Numbered from the stretch's first letter, positions 1-10,925 are shown. The stretch: DNA of 22,201 nt from Ministeria vibrans ATCC 50519 (GCA_943704425.1 CALSCP010001735.1:1-22201), one strand, 5' to 3'. Made by a program: numbers and translations. The notes: generated by a model not told the origin, from the letters alone.

Positions 1-27
<27 letters not shown>
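1..27. repeat. A27 homopolymer at the left edge
   Basis: 27 consecutive A. In the sense of the minus-strand WDR3 gene it is T27, downstream of the proposed exon 5 donor, and is probably part of the next intron. Its true length beyond the edge is unknown. Confidence 0.85.
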
Positions 28-31
<4 letters not shown>

Positions 32-52
32 ACGCCAAGCTCTGTGTGTGAC

Positions 53-1940
53 CTTGTGTGCATCGGGAACAGACGAGACGAGCTCAGCGGCGGCAATGTC
101 AAAAATGAGCAGACGGCCGTCCTTGGTGCCGCACACGACATGGCGGTTGCCAGGCACAAACCCCAGCGAGAGGACATACTCGCCGCTGATCGTCCGGATG
201 CACGCGTGCGACCGGCTGTTCCACACTTTTATTCCGTCGCTTCCGCCAGTGCACAACAACTACGATAAAAAAAAAAAGAAGAGGAGGAGAAACAAAATTG
301 AGCAAGATGAATCTTGTCGTGGTCTCTCTTCTCTTCTATCTCCCTCGCCCTCTTTTTCTCTCCAAACATACATGACCATCGTAGGAAAAGGCAACGCAAC
401 GCACGTCGGAACGATGGCCGGCAGAATCCAACAGACCCACGGCCGTGTCACTCGAGGCGTCCTTACGCGCCACTGAAACACGATACAGCTCAACCGTGTT
501 AGCATGGGTCGCGACACTCAAACTCATGGCAAGCACGCCATCGTCACCCTCGCCAGCACCCGCCACGCCACTGCCCACCACGCCGTCGCTAAAGTCGAAT
601 GACCGTCCCTTGTGCTGGAGTCGCACAATGTGCACCCGCGCAAAGTAATCGTCAATGCCCAACTGCTCCTCCTCTGCTTCCTCGTCGCCCGTCGCCACCG
701 CCACTTCACCCGTCTCGCCCTTGGCGCGCTTCTTCTCTCGCATTCGCTTCTGTCGTCGCTGCAGCTTCTTCTTTGCCTCCGCCTCGCTCCGCACTGCCAC
801 AATCTCAATGCTCTTGTCTGCTGCCTGCACCGCCAGAAATCGTCCGCTGCGATGCAACTTCATCATGACACACCGGTCCTAACAACGAAGAATCAGTACA
901 CGAAGAAGAGCACCACACAAGACACAATCAAAACAATAATACAACAAAATGTGAACCAACAAGCAATGTTCCTTACTCGACTCTGACGTGCAATCGAGCC
1001 AATCTGATCGTAGCGGACCTTGCTCGTTGCATCTGCCTCCCCCGCGGTGTCCACCAGTTTAAAGATGCGCAGCTCAATGTCGGCTGAGCCGGTCACAAAG
1101 CGCTCGGCGTCTGCGTCGAGAGCTACAAGGCTCGTCACTTCGCATCGATGTCCCACAATCGTCTGCAAACAGTGTCGAGTGTCCACGTCCCACACTTTGA
1201 CATAGGTGTCGCGTGAGCTGCTCAGAAGAAGCGAGTGCTTGGGTGCAAATTGTAATCCGGTAATGGCGCCCTTGTGTCCTTTGAGTCTGTAAATTCCCGC
1301 CTCGCCAATCACATCCCACACAACAATGTCGCCGTCGGCGGAGCCAGACGCAAGTTGCGTGCCTACACGGCGTGAAAAAAAGGAGAAAGGGTGAGAATCA
1401 CCAAGTTGGACAAAATGAGGCACGTCGAACACTCGTGAGAGATAGGGAGACCAGCATACCTGTACTGTCATACTGTAGAGTGGTGATCGCAGACGAATGG
1501 CCGGCAAACGTGACCACGAGCGAGCCGGGTCCGGCAAGGTTGAAGAGCAACACGCGACCATCAGCATATCCGACGGCCAGTCTATCGTTGGTGTCGCCTG
1601 TCGCAATGCACGTCACCTCGTCGTCACTGCCACTCTTTAACACGCACATTTCCGTGGCGGTCCTACAGAGAGTGCATCAAACAGTTGGAAAATGGTTTTA
1701 AAACTTGGAATAGGAATAAAGCTTGGAATACATCCCTCTCCTGCGCGCCACCACACGAGGCACGACACAAATACACGACAAACGCGCTTACCGAGGATTC
1801 CAGACAATCACATTTTGAAGAGCGGGCACGGCAAGGCCATTGCGAGTCGGGACATGCGCGATGTTTCCTCGTCCGCTGCACACAACCCCCAATGGGTTTC
1901 CCGACGGCGAAAAGCGCAAGTACGACCGTACGATGGGCAT
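53..1940 (-). CDS. WDR3: WDR3/UTP12 homologue, WD40 protein of the small-subunit processome (5' half, partial)
   Basis: Exons on the minus strand are 1940-1792, 1662-1460, 1362-977, 878-372 and 259-53. All join in phase (484 codons) and the gene continues beyond the left edge. The N-terminus MPIVRSYLRFSPSGNPLGVV and the motifs YRLKGHKGAIT, VKVWDVDTRHCLQT and IKVWNSRSHACIRTI match the WD40 propellers of WDR3/Utp12/Dip2. A charged linker with EAKKKLQRRQKRMREKK and a following GIDDYF is also typical of this family. Known family role: U3 snoRNP/UTP-B component needed for 18S rRNA processing in the nucleolus. The C-terminal Utp12 domain is not in the window (human protein about 940 residues). The last donor (gtcaca, at 52-51) is weak, so the end of exon 5 is uncertain. 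The chosen ATG is the first in frame and lies 87 bp from the divergent neighbour. Confidence 0.9.
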
Positions 1941-2027
1941 GGTTAACAATAAATTTAAGTGGCGACTAACGACTCAGCAGGTGAGTGCCGATTAGTATTA
2001 TTTAAGAAACGACTCTTCAGTATCAAT
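1941..2027. promoter_or_regulatory. 87-bp head-to-head intergenic region (WDR3 / gene 2)
   Basis: This short AT-rich gap separates the start codons of two divergent genes and must hold both 5' UTRs and promoters. A plausible 5'-UTR intron for the plus gene (gtgagt at 1981, cttcag ending at 2020, 40 nt) can be seen. It is not needed to open the reading frame. No TATA box was assigned. Confidence 0.5.
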
Positions 2028-2795
2028 ATGAGTTTTCATCTTGGCAGCAGCGGAGTTGAATACAATGAACGTGAAGTGGGTGACGCAGAACGGCCTTTAG
2101 ACGAGTGCGCTGCGCGCGATATTCAGGCGTGTTACGAGAGGCACGCCAAAGAGCTCCATCGGCATTGTTTCCATTGACTTTTACTGTACAGTGCCGATAC
2201 TGCCGCCGCCGTGGACGCTGGTTGCCAGCTTCAGCAGAGTCTTGTGCACCATGGTAAGTTGAGTGAGGTCGACTGGTCGACTCGTGGTCTAGAGGAGTCT
2301 AAAAGACCAGATTGACTACCGCCACCCAAAAAAAAACCGCCACTTTTCTTAGACGCATCGCTCGAGCGTTCGCTTGACTTCCTCTTGTCCCATTTGCGAT
2401 CGTCCCTGAGCGATGAAATACATCAATTTCGAGAGCAGGTTCACTGGTCGGCATGTGGATGTGCCGCGGGAGAATCGATGCGAGAAGAAGAGGACGACTG
2501 TGCGGATGTGGCAAGCGAAAACGCGTCCGTGGTGGATCAACGCGTGCCCTCCTGCCAGCACCCCAGGGTGTCGGACGACAGCGAGCGCGAAGGGCAAGCT
2601 GAATATGGAAGTATTCATGAGGCACACATGCAGCTGGCGCACGAGGATCGCCTCGACGGACGGCAGCTCAAGAGTGAAGAGGGCGCAGACGACACTTCTA
2701 CAGAGGACGCACTGGATCAGCTCGCGCCGCTCGCCCAGGAAAACCTCATGCTGCGTTATCTCTCCCACATGGTCGTGCTAGTGTATCAATTGTAG
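2028..2795 (+). CDS. Unrecognised 201-residue protein, possible Sas10/C1D-like helix at the C-terminus
   Basis: Exons 2028-2128, 2192-2253 and 2353-2795 join in phase (606 nt, TAG stop). Without splicing the first frame stops at 2177. The splice joins are supported by clean boundaries (GC|gtgtta...tgtacag|T and ATG|gtaagt...tcttag|AC). The protein is helical-looking and acidic: an N-terminal helix around LERSLDFLLSHLRSSLSDEI, a polar Glu/Asp/Ser-rich middle, and a C-terminal hydrophobic helix (LAPLAQENLMLRYLSHMVVL) that ends at VYQL. From memory, this last helix resembles the start of the Sas10/Utp3/C1D domain (compare the LLLxYLxxL pattern of neuroguidin). If so, the domain is cut short. That assignment is weak. 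It is divergent from WDR3 and convergent with the Nta1 gene. Function unknown. Confidence 0.6.
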
Positions 2796-2849
2796 AAGAG
2801 TGCCCAAGTAATTTTTGGTTTTGTTTTGCTATCTTTTCGTATTGTTCGT
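2796..2849. other. 54-bp convergent intergenic region
   Basis: This T-rich stretch on the plus strand lies between the TAG of gene 2 and the TGA of the Nta1 gene on the other strand. No AATAAA is seen on either strand. The two 3' UTRs very probably overlap. Confidence 0.5.
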
Positions 2850-4796
2850 TCACTTTTCTTCGACTTTGACATCCACTTGCATTGGACCTGCGTCGCTTTC
2901 CGCCTCTTCGACAGCGGCAGTAGCAACCGCAGCATCATGTGCACAAGCATCGGCAGACACACCGACGTCTGCTGTCTCCATGGGTACGGTCGGTGTGGCC
3001 GCCCCTTCCTCCTCCTCCTCCTTCACCGCGACGTCGCTATTCGCATCATTCAACGTGGCCGAGGGCGGTGCTTCAGTGGACACAGCAGCTGGAATGCGCC
3101 GCTGACCCGAGCCGCGCGCAAACTCAACATGAAGCACATTGCTCTGGCGCTTGTTAAGCAGACCCACCACAGCTGGCTGATTGAGATCCAAAACACACGA
3201 CGAGCCGCAAAAAACCGTCTTTCCCTCACGACCCACACGGTTGCAAGCGACAAAGACGGTGTCGGTGCCGACAAGGGGTGCCAAACGATGGCACCAGTAG
3301 TTGGGGGTGCGCAGTGCGTCGCCATCGCCACTGTCTAGCCAGCAGCACATCAGTACCACGAGACCCACGCCACCGGCCCTCTCGCCCTGCTCCTGTGTCC
3401 CCTGCTGTTGTGCCCCTTCAATGAACCGTGCAAACTCGCGTGCCTCAAAGGGCGCTTCAAACTTGTACGGATTGATATCCATGCAAATGCCAAACACCAC
3501 CTAAAAAACACGCAATAGAATCAAAATGTATATAAGAGAGACACTAAACACACCACAAAAACACACCACAATACACACCACAAAAACACACCACAAAAAC
3601 ACACCACAAACACACACACACACCTACACACATACATACACCACAAAACACGCATATACATACACACGCACCACAGAAACACACCACAAAGACACACACA
3701 CACATACACACATAACCACAAAAACGTACATGTACACACACATTTATCTGCCTCTCTTACCGACCCGATGTTGGGCACCTGGGCGACTGCAAACCCCTGA
3801 CCTTCCTCGGCCCAACGCTCATCCGCCTCAAACAGAAAGTGCTTGTCGTACATGTGCGCTAAGGTGCCGTCGGGACCCACTACCGCCGCACTGTTGTAGT
3901 AGCGGTCGTGCAAGGACGCCGCTGTTGTGTCTGCGCCGTTTGATATCACTGGTGATGTAGACTTGGTCGCCTCGCCACTTGCCAGTGGGGCAGTCACGTC
4001 GCCTGTTACCGTTGTCTCAGCTGCCGCAGTCGCTGCACTGTTGTCTACTGCAGCCTCCGTACTTTCCATTGCTGCTGCTGACGATGAAACGACATCTGCC
4101 GAGGCTGCCAAAGCAGCTTCAGTTGTTGCCTCTTGCCCAGTGATGGCTGTTGTTGTCACCGCGGTCCCTAACCCCACTTCTGTGGCTCCCCCTTCTACTT
4201 TGCCAGCCTCCGTCGCAATTGGGGCCTCTACAAGCGGTGTTGCTGCTGCCTCCGACGGCGTGTTGTTCGCGCTCGTCGCGTCTGTCGCAACTGTCGCATT
4301 CACGATGACTGCCGGTGGCTCTGCGTTGCCCTCGGCGACTGCATCTGTTGCTGTCTGAATGGTGGGCGAGGGTGCAGGTGCACGGACGACGCGTGGGAAG
4401 CCCACGGCGACGGAGCACTGCAGCCGTCGTGCGGTGCGCACTGCCCAATCGCCTGAAGCGCCAGTCAGCCCCTCTTCAACAAAGGCACTCACGTGCTCCC
4501 GATCCTGGAAGCAATAGCCCGTAAAGGACATCTCGGGAAGGACAAGAAGATCGAGCGAGCCCGGAGTTATGCTAGAGCGTCCAAAAGTGTTTTGAGTCGA
4601 GGGAAAAATTTCGTTCCTTCTTCTTACTCAGAAATCATGTCGTCGACAAATTCAATGCTCTTGGCCACATTGGCAAACTGTGGTGCGTATTGGCACAAGG
4701 CTGCATGGGGAGGTGAAGAGAGAAAGGGTTGCAAAGGAACGGTGTGTTTGTTGATTTGCACTACCACTTACCCACTCGAACATTTCCGGCGCTCAT
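2850..4796 (-). CDS. NTA1: Nta1-type protein N-terminal asparagine/glutamine amidase (nitrilase superfamily)
   Basis: Exons 4796-4772, 4700-4628, 4571-3761 and 3500-2850 join in phase into 519 residues (TGA stop). Strong markers shared with yeast Nta1 are LLVLPEMSFTGYCF, YYNSAAVVGPDG, FGICMDINPYKFEAPF, PNYWCHRLAP and FVACNRVGREGKTVFCGSS. The nitrilase catalytic triad is visible as Glu46 (LPEM), Lys276 (YDKHF) and Cys309 (GICMD). Known family role: deamidation of N-terminal Asn or Gln to Asp or Glu in the N-degron pathway. Two features are unusual. Residues about 98-254 form a 157-residue Ala/Thr/Ser-rich insertion between the Glu and Lys parts of the fold. The last 90 or so residues form an acidic tail (VKEEEEEG). 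The tiny first exon (25 nt) encodes MSAGNVRV and is needed to complete the first beta strand (VRVALCQYAPQ). Confidence 0.92.
3539..3745. repeat. CA-rich degenerate tandem repeat in Nta1 intron 3
   Basis: Repeated variants of ACACCACAAAAACAC (about 15 bp) grade into plain CA runs. The tract fills most of the 260-bp intron 3501-3760, between the gtaaga donor and the ttttttag acceptor of the minus-strand gene. Confidence 0.85.
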
Positions 4797-5285
4797 GGAT
4801 AGGCTAGGTGTCGTACAAAACAGACGAGACCTGACCACTGATCTTAACAAACTTGTTGGAAGCACAGTGGAGAGATAATATGATTCAAAAAATCAAATTG
4901 AAATTCTAAAATCTCAAGTTTTAATCAGAAAAATACATTCTCCATGTCGTCCGATGCAATTGAAGAGGTATGCTGTTACTTTGCGGTGGTCGGTGAACTA
5001 ACTCGATGTGCGTGTGTGTGCTTTTTTTTTTCTTTTTTCTTTTCTCCTTTTTTTTTTTTTTTTTTTTTTTTTGATGAGTCTTCACAAAACCATTCGTTTC
5101 TCTCCCAACGCGGCTCTTTCCCACTCTCCCTTGCGCGCTACAGCCCCTCAAACCCCGGCTCACATCCATTCTGCGTCGTTTCAGGCCCCTTCGTGGCCTA
5201 TCGCATGTGTCGTGTGTGTGAAACATATTTTTTTTTCTTTTTTTTTTCTTTTAGCTCAACGCTCGTTCTTCTTTTCTAGTCACCC
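4797..5285. promoter_or_regulatory. 489-bp divergent intergenic region (Nta1 / eIF3e)
   Basis: This is the longest gap in the window and presumably holds both promoters. It contains an AT-rich stretch (about 4876-4935), a CT/T tract with T24-25 ending at 5072, and a second T-rich tract ending in cttttag (5227-5254) just upstream of the eIF3e ATG. The second tract looks like the 3' end of a 5'-UTR intron. A short ATG frame at 4944 (MSSDAIEE, then gtatgc) has no convincing continuation. No RNA gene was recognised. Confidence 0.5.
5021..5072. repeat. Poly-T / pyrimidine tract
   Basis: An almost pure T run with a few C (T9-10, C, T6, C, T4, CTCC and a final T of about 25 nt) lies between the divergent Nta1 and eIF3e genes. 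Confidence 0.9.
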
Positions 5286-7314
5286 ATGGCGCAATACGAT
5301 CTGACGCCTGCACTGGCGGAGTACCTGGACGGTCACTTGGTGCTGCCCTTGTTAGAATTTGTTGAATCCAGAGCGGTACGATTGTTTTTTGACATGTGGC
5401 CAATCTCAACCCTCCCAGAGGGAGGGTCAGGGCACCAGTGGCTTTCATCACACCACCCGCTTACTCCATCTTCTTTGGTGTCTAATTTCGTATTGTAGAT
5501 TTTTCCTGTCGAGGAAGTTTTGCAAGAAAAGTTAAAAGTCCTCTCTCACACCAAACTCGTCGACTTTGCCATCGAATGCCACAACAAATTGTTCAACACC
5601 GACACAGCACCTACAGGTAAGGCGCCGTCAGAGCCAGAGTTTCAGAGACAGATGTCTTATTATTATTATAATGTGTTTTCTTTTCTTTCGTGGCGCAGAC
5701 TTTATGGAGCGGAGAGAATCCGCCGTTGCCGAGCTGCACACGCGGCGGCAAGAGATGGAGCGGATACAGAAGATTCTGGACGAGCCGGACATTCTCGATC
5801 AGTTGCGACAGGACAAGACAGAGAGTCTTGAGTGTCTCAAGCGCAAGTACGGCTTTCAAGTGGAGGATCTCGACACGCTCTATTCGTATGCTAAGTTTGA
5901 GTTTGACACGGGCAAGTACGGCGACGCAGCGGCACATCTTACCTTCTTCGTTATTCTCGTAAGTACCGTTCACCAGGAAGAAAAACAAACGTCTTTAAAC
6001 TTATTCTTATTTTTATTGTTTTAGTCAACTGACGTGAAGAAATTGGCGAGTGCCATGTGGGGCAAGACCTCATCGGAAATTCTCATGCAAAACTGGGAAG
6101 CGGCACTCGAGGACATTGGGGAACTGCGCGATGGAATTGATAGCAAGGTACACTCATGAATTTAAGAGGAGAGTGATATAACAAGCACTTTTGACCCTTT
6201 TTTAGAATATGACACAAGTGGAGCAGCTGAATGCGCGCACGTGGCTGTTGCACTGGTCGCTGTTTGTCTTCTTCAACCACGACCAAGGGCGCGAGGCCAT
6301 GATTGACATGTGCTTCCATCCCGCGTAAGCACACACTCAAAAACAAACCACACTGGCATTGAGTCTGCTTGTTGGAATGTGATGATTTTCTGTAATTGGT
6401 CTGTGTTTATGATGCGAGTTCAAGACGCATTTGAATTGAACATACAGTTTTTATCTGATCCCATACATGTGATTGTTTTTTATAAACGTGTATCTCTTGT
6501 GCATCCACATGATTACCCTCTCACACGCAAACATCTCTTATCAGGTACATGAACGCCATCCAGACATCGTGTCCGCACATCCTGCGCTACCTTGCGACCG
6601 CCATCATCACCACGCGCAAGCAGCACCGCCGTCTCAAGGACCTTGTGCGTGTCATCCGCACTGAAAAGTACCGCGATCCCATAATTGAGCTTCTCGAGTG
6701 CCTCTATGTCAAGTTTGACTTTGACGAGGCTCAAACCAAGGTCTTTTTTTTTTTCTGTCGTGATTGGTGTATTGACTGCTTTTTTTTTCTTCTTTTTTTT
6801 AAATTGCAGTTGCGCGAGTGTGATGCAGTGCTTGAGAACGACTACTTCCTGTCGTCCCTGCGCGATCAGTTTATGCAGAATGCGCGTCTGTTCATCTTCG
6901 AGACGTACTGCCGAGTGCACCAGTGCATCCGCCTTGACATGCTCGCCGAAAAGCTCAACCTCTCCGTTGACGATGCTGAGCGGTACGCACACATATACAC
7001 ACAATGCATGACGCTTACACTTTTTTTTTTTTCGAAGATGGATTGTGGATCTGATCCGCAATGCGCGTTTGGATGCCAAGATTGACAGTGCCACCGGGAC
7101 AGTTGTGATGGGCACTCCCGTCAAGAGCATCTACCAAAAGGTTCGTCGATGGTTTTCTTTTTTTGACACTTGCTCACTTTCACTTCCTCCCTCCCTTTGC
7201 CGCTTTCAGGTGATTGAGCAGACCAAAGACTTGTCCATCCGCTCGCAAATGCTCGCGTCCACCGTCGAGAAGCGCCTGGTACAGCAACAACAGCGACAGA
7301 CGACGGCCAAATAA
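5286..7314 (+). CDS. EIF3E: Eukaryotic translation initiation factor 3 subunit e (eIF3e/INT6)
   Basis: Nine exons join in phase: 5286-5375, 5499-5616, 5699-5958, 6025-6147, 6206-6324, 6545-6740, 6810-6982, 7038-7140 and 7210-7314. The product has 428 residues (human about 445). It starts [19 protein letters not shown] and contains [102 protein letters not shown] and [18 protein letters not shown]. These match eIF3e along the whole length, including the C-terminal PCI/winged-helix region. Known role: scaffold subunit of eIF3 in 43S pre-initiation complex assembly. The usual acidic/aromatic C-terminal tail is replaced by a Gln-rich end. Two donors are unusual (gtcttt after 6740, gttcgt after 7140) but are fixed by protein homology. 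The start context is good (caccATGG). Confidence 0.96.
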
Positions 7315-7315
7315 A
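7310..7315 (+). terminator. EIF3E: Candidate poly(A) signal AATAAA overlapping the eIF3e stop codon
   Basis: AATAAA spans the last Lys codon and the TAA stop. The next gene (minus strand) ends only 95 bp away, so cleavage must occur within a very short 3' UTR if this hexamer is used. Confidence 0.4.
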
Positions 7316-7409
7316 TACGCCTCAACCCAACACACAAACTTGTATCCGAATTGAATCATGAATATTTTAAACATAAACAGAGTTGAGAAACAAGAGAGGG
7401 AATGGAGGA

Positions 7410-8953
7410 TTAATCGGACTTTGGCTTGGCGCCGGGCAGCTTGCTCTCGATGAGGGCATTAACAGTGACAAGATGGTGCTTGGCAACGGCAAGGAGAGGG
7501 TCAATGTCGCCCGCAAACTGTGCATAGGCACGCGGCACTGAGAAGGCCAGCAGCACCGCAAGGGTCACAAGCGAGGCAAACGGAAGAAGCCACAGTACAA
7601 TGTGTGCCGCCCACATCCCAAGTGCAAACTATATTTAAAATAATCAAGTATGAGAGCCTCTCTCACACATACTCTCTCCTCCATATCCTGTGTGTACCTT
7701 TGCCGTGGCAAAGACAGAGTCACAGAGGAAGGCCTTGCGAATGCAGGTCCATTCCTTGGCAACAAGGTCAACGCAGCAGACTGCCGTGCTCTTGATGGCC
7801 TCCTTGGGCAGTGCGATTGTCGTCGGAATGAAGGGGCTACATCAACCACGTAGTTATTACAATCATTAGTATACAGAATGAATAGCATTGCATATTATTG
7901 TTATTATTATTATTAAGATAACATAATTCATATTATATTTATACCGAAGGTCTGGAAGACGTCCCGGGAGGAACCGCTCGACGAGATCGCGCGTCTTTAC
8001 AGAAAACGCAACGAGGACGGTCGACCAGCAGAGGGTCCAGGTGACCGTCGACAGAAGCGGTGTCTCCGAGTAGAACACAAAATAGAGCGCCGTCAGGGAC
8101 GATACAAACGCGACAGCTGTCTTTTTCACGTCACGCCACTCGAGAAGTTCCTTGACTGCAGAAACACAGAGCAGAAAAAAATAATAAGGATTGTGGTCTC
8201 TTTCTCTCTCTTCTTCTCGTACACTCGGCACAGTTCTGGCACAGTGGGCACGAGTCGGCAGAGGTGGCGGTGTCTTCCTGAGACGCCTCAGGAATGGCGG
8301 CTTCGACGACAGGGGGGGTGGCGGCTTCGACAGCGGGAAGAGGGGTCGAGTTGGACGAGGAAGTGGCTGTGGCAGGTGTGGGCGTAGCGACGGGAGTGTT
8401 GGTGGGCACTTGAGCGGGTGCGCTCTCGCTCGTCGGCGACTCCTCTACAGGCCATTCAAGCAATGAGACATACAAACAAACACACAGAGAAATAATACAC
8501 ACATGGCGAGCCATGGCGTCTGCGTGCAGTCTCTCTCTCTATCGATTGGCGATTGTGAAACGAACGAAAAGCGGTCGAACCCTTTTGAATGGGTGTTCAG
8601 CCGCTTCCTCGGAAGCCTATGGGGGCACCCACGCATACCACGACGAGTGGTGCACTGCACGGACTGATACCCCAAATAGGAGCGGCGCAAGATGCCCTCG
8701 TTTGTAATGTCAGCATGGGACAATTTTGGGGGCTTTTTTTTTTTTTTTTTCACATGAAATTTCTCAAAGAGTGACTGGCAGACAGAGAGAGGAGCGAGGG
8801 AGTCTTACTTGCGGATTCGACTTTGACGTTATCTTCGCTGCCGGCGACGCTGGAGGCGGGGACGGGCGAGTCGCTCTCATGGTCGCTGTCGCTCTCGTCT
8901 TGGAGCAGCGCCAGGCCCTTGTCGGTGTTGTCGAGGTCGTCGTGGTCGGACAT
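7410..8953 (-). CDS. Reticulon-domain ER membrane-shaping protein
   Basis: Exons 8953-8809, 8444-8223, 8155-7945, 7836-7698 and 7628-7410 join in phase into 311 residues (TAA stop). Residues 1 to about 122 are an acidic, then Pro/Ala/Thr-rich, unstructured region. The reticulon homology domain starts at about 123 with FKELLEWRDVKKTAVAF, as in the family pattern VxDLLxWRxxKxS. It has two long hydrophobic hairpins (about 135-175 and 240-275) and ends with FSVPRAYAQFAGDIDPLL and a short Lys-containing tail. Its length, about 189 residues, is normal for the family. Known role: wedge-like insertion into the ER membrane and stabilisation of tubule curvature. The tail KSD is not a classical KKXX signal, though many reticulons have one. 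The exon 2 donor (gtacga) was chosen because it is the one that restores frame at the domain start and it recurs elsewhere in the window. Confidence 0.92.
8445..8808 (-). other. Reticulon intron 1 (364 bp)
   Basis: This is the longest intron in the window, with donor gtaaga and acceptor ctgtag on the minus strand. It includes a poly-T tract on the plus strand near 8734-8750. I see no gene inside it. Confidence 0.8.
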
Positions 8954-9327
8954 GATGGTGGTGGAACGGAGTGAACGACTGAAGCGTGAAAAAATGTGAA
9001 CTTTGCGGCGGTCTTGGGTAGCTAGGGAGTGATCAAGCAGAGGGAAATGGTTGCATGACTCAGATCGAAATGAACTTGAAGCGCAATTGCGTTTGAAACA
9101 CGGCAACGACAGGCCGTAGACGCAGAAGGAAACACACCTATATTGTTACGATCCTTTAACTTCCTTAGAGACTTCTCTTATCAGAGAGCATTATTGGCAT
9201 TGTGCGGAGGGAGAGCCTTTGTTTAGAAAAAGCAGATGACAACTTCTCAACTTCAACATCACACTGTCTGTCTTCACAGCTCACATTTGAGTTTTGCCTG
9301 TTGACGCTTCTGCTTGTGCACTTTTCA
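8954..9327. promoter_or_regulatory. 374-bp divergent intergenic region (reticulon / GH31)
   Basis: Mixed-composition sequence between two start codons on opposite strands. It presumably carries both promoters and 5' UTRs. I found no RNA gene, no convincing additional exon and no repeat in it. Confidence 0.5.
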
Positions 9328-10261
9328 ATGATGCGTCTGCGCTTGCTCGTTGGGCTGGTCGCCGTTGCGTGTGCGGTGCAGGTTGCGCACTCGGCAATGC
9401 ACGAACTGCTTCCGTACAATGCGCGCGCCTCGGACAATGCCACTGTCGTCAGTGGAAACGCCCGCTTCACCGTGCTCACCGACCGCCTCGTGCGCATGGA
9501 ATACAGCGACGATGGCCACTTTGAAGACCGCCCCTCAATGGCCTTTGTCAATCGCGCTCTGCCCGTCCCCAAGTTCGCTGCGTCTACCAACGCCGGCGTC
9601 CTGACCATCACCACGGCTGCAGTTGAACTGTCCTACACGGTGAGGATCGCGCGCGAGTCTGCACAGCGTGAGGCACTCTGAAACGATCATCTCGCTCCCC
9701 AAATTGCGCGTAGGTCGGCCAAGCCTTCTCCAGCGCTTCCCTGCGCATGCGCAGCACCAACTCCTCTTCGACGTTCAAGGCGTGGTCCTTTGGCATGGCC
9801 AACGACGGAAACCTCCTCGGCACGATCCGTTCGCTGGATGACATTGGCGGACCCATCTCGCTCAACTGCACTACGAATGCTGCAACCAAAGTACGCACAC
9901 TACGATGGCTCAAAGCCCTTGCGCCGTCGTTCTCGAACCGTGTTTTTGATTGTAGGTTCACGACGAGCACCTTCACTGCGAATGGGGTCTGGTTTCGCGT
10001 TCAGGATGGAGCGTTGTGGACGATTCCGACAACGCAATGTGGGACGAAACAACCGGCTACGTTGCGGAGACGCCCGTCGTCCGTAACCGGTAATTATTCA
10101 AAATGACCAGCGTAGATGGTGTCCCTTGTGTCTTGAACCCCCCCATTACTGACCGTATCTCGTCTCTTCGTCCAGCGATACGCACGATCTGTACATGTTT
10201 GCCCATGGAAACGTACGGAGAGAGAGTGAGAGCCAAGATTCTAATCGTGGTCTATTCGTCG

Positions 10262-10297
<36 letters not shown>

Positions 10298-10875
10298 CAT
10301 ACACATATACAGGACTTTCGTGGCGCACTGTACGACTTTCAGCTGATTGGTGGCAAGGCAGCGATGGTGCCCCGCTATGTTCTTGGTGTCATGTGGAGCC
10401 GTTGGTACGACCTGAGCTCGTACGATATTCGCAAGGTACGAATGAGTCCCGGATAGACATCTCTCTGACAACTCTCTCTCTCTCTCTCTCTGTCTCTCAA
10501 GGTTGTCGAGTCGTACTCTTCGCGCTCGATTCCGCTGGATGTATTTGTGCTGGACATGGACTGGCATCCCCTGCCTTGGTCTGGCTACTCCTTCGACAAG
10601 GCGCTCTTTCCATTTCCCAGCGACGCCATGGGCTGGCTTGCCCACAAGGGTACACCTGCGCCACTGCCACACTCTCACTCACTCACACACTCATTCACAC
10701 CACTCACTGTTATGTAGGGCTTCACACGGCCGCCAACCTGCACGATGCAATGGGCGTCAACTCCTTTGAGGCGACCTATCCGGCATTTGCCAAGGCTCTG
10801 GGAGTGGACCCATCGAGTGGCGCGACGATTGAATTTGACGTAGTCAACGCCACTTACATGTACACTGCAATTCTT

Positions 10876-10925
<50 letters not shown>

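Noticed and set aside
1939-1980. Alternative start for gene 2 (MVNNKFKWRLTTQQ, then gtgagt)
   Set aside because: Splicing to the cttcag acceptor at 2020 or to later AG sites puts the next exon out of frame and hits a stop. The ATG at 2028 gives the consistent model.
3539-3745. Regular spaced CACCACAAAAACA units suggesting a CRISPR-like or functional array
   Set aside because: Units are degenerate, have no unique spacers, and lie wholly inside a spliced intron; simple-sequence expansion explains them.
3927-4358. 143-codon open frame on the plus strand, Ala/Val/Ser-rich
   Set aside because: It is exactly antisense to the low-complexity insertion of the Nta1 gene; repetitive GC-rich codons keep the opposite strand open. 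No homology or splice context.
4944-4970. Short ATG frame MSSDAIEE followed by gtatgc, perhaps a first exon
   Set aside because: No downstream exon continues it convincingly, and eIF3e has its own full N-terminus at 5286. It could be 5' UTR only.
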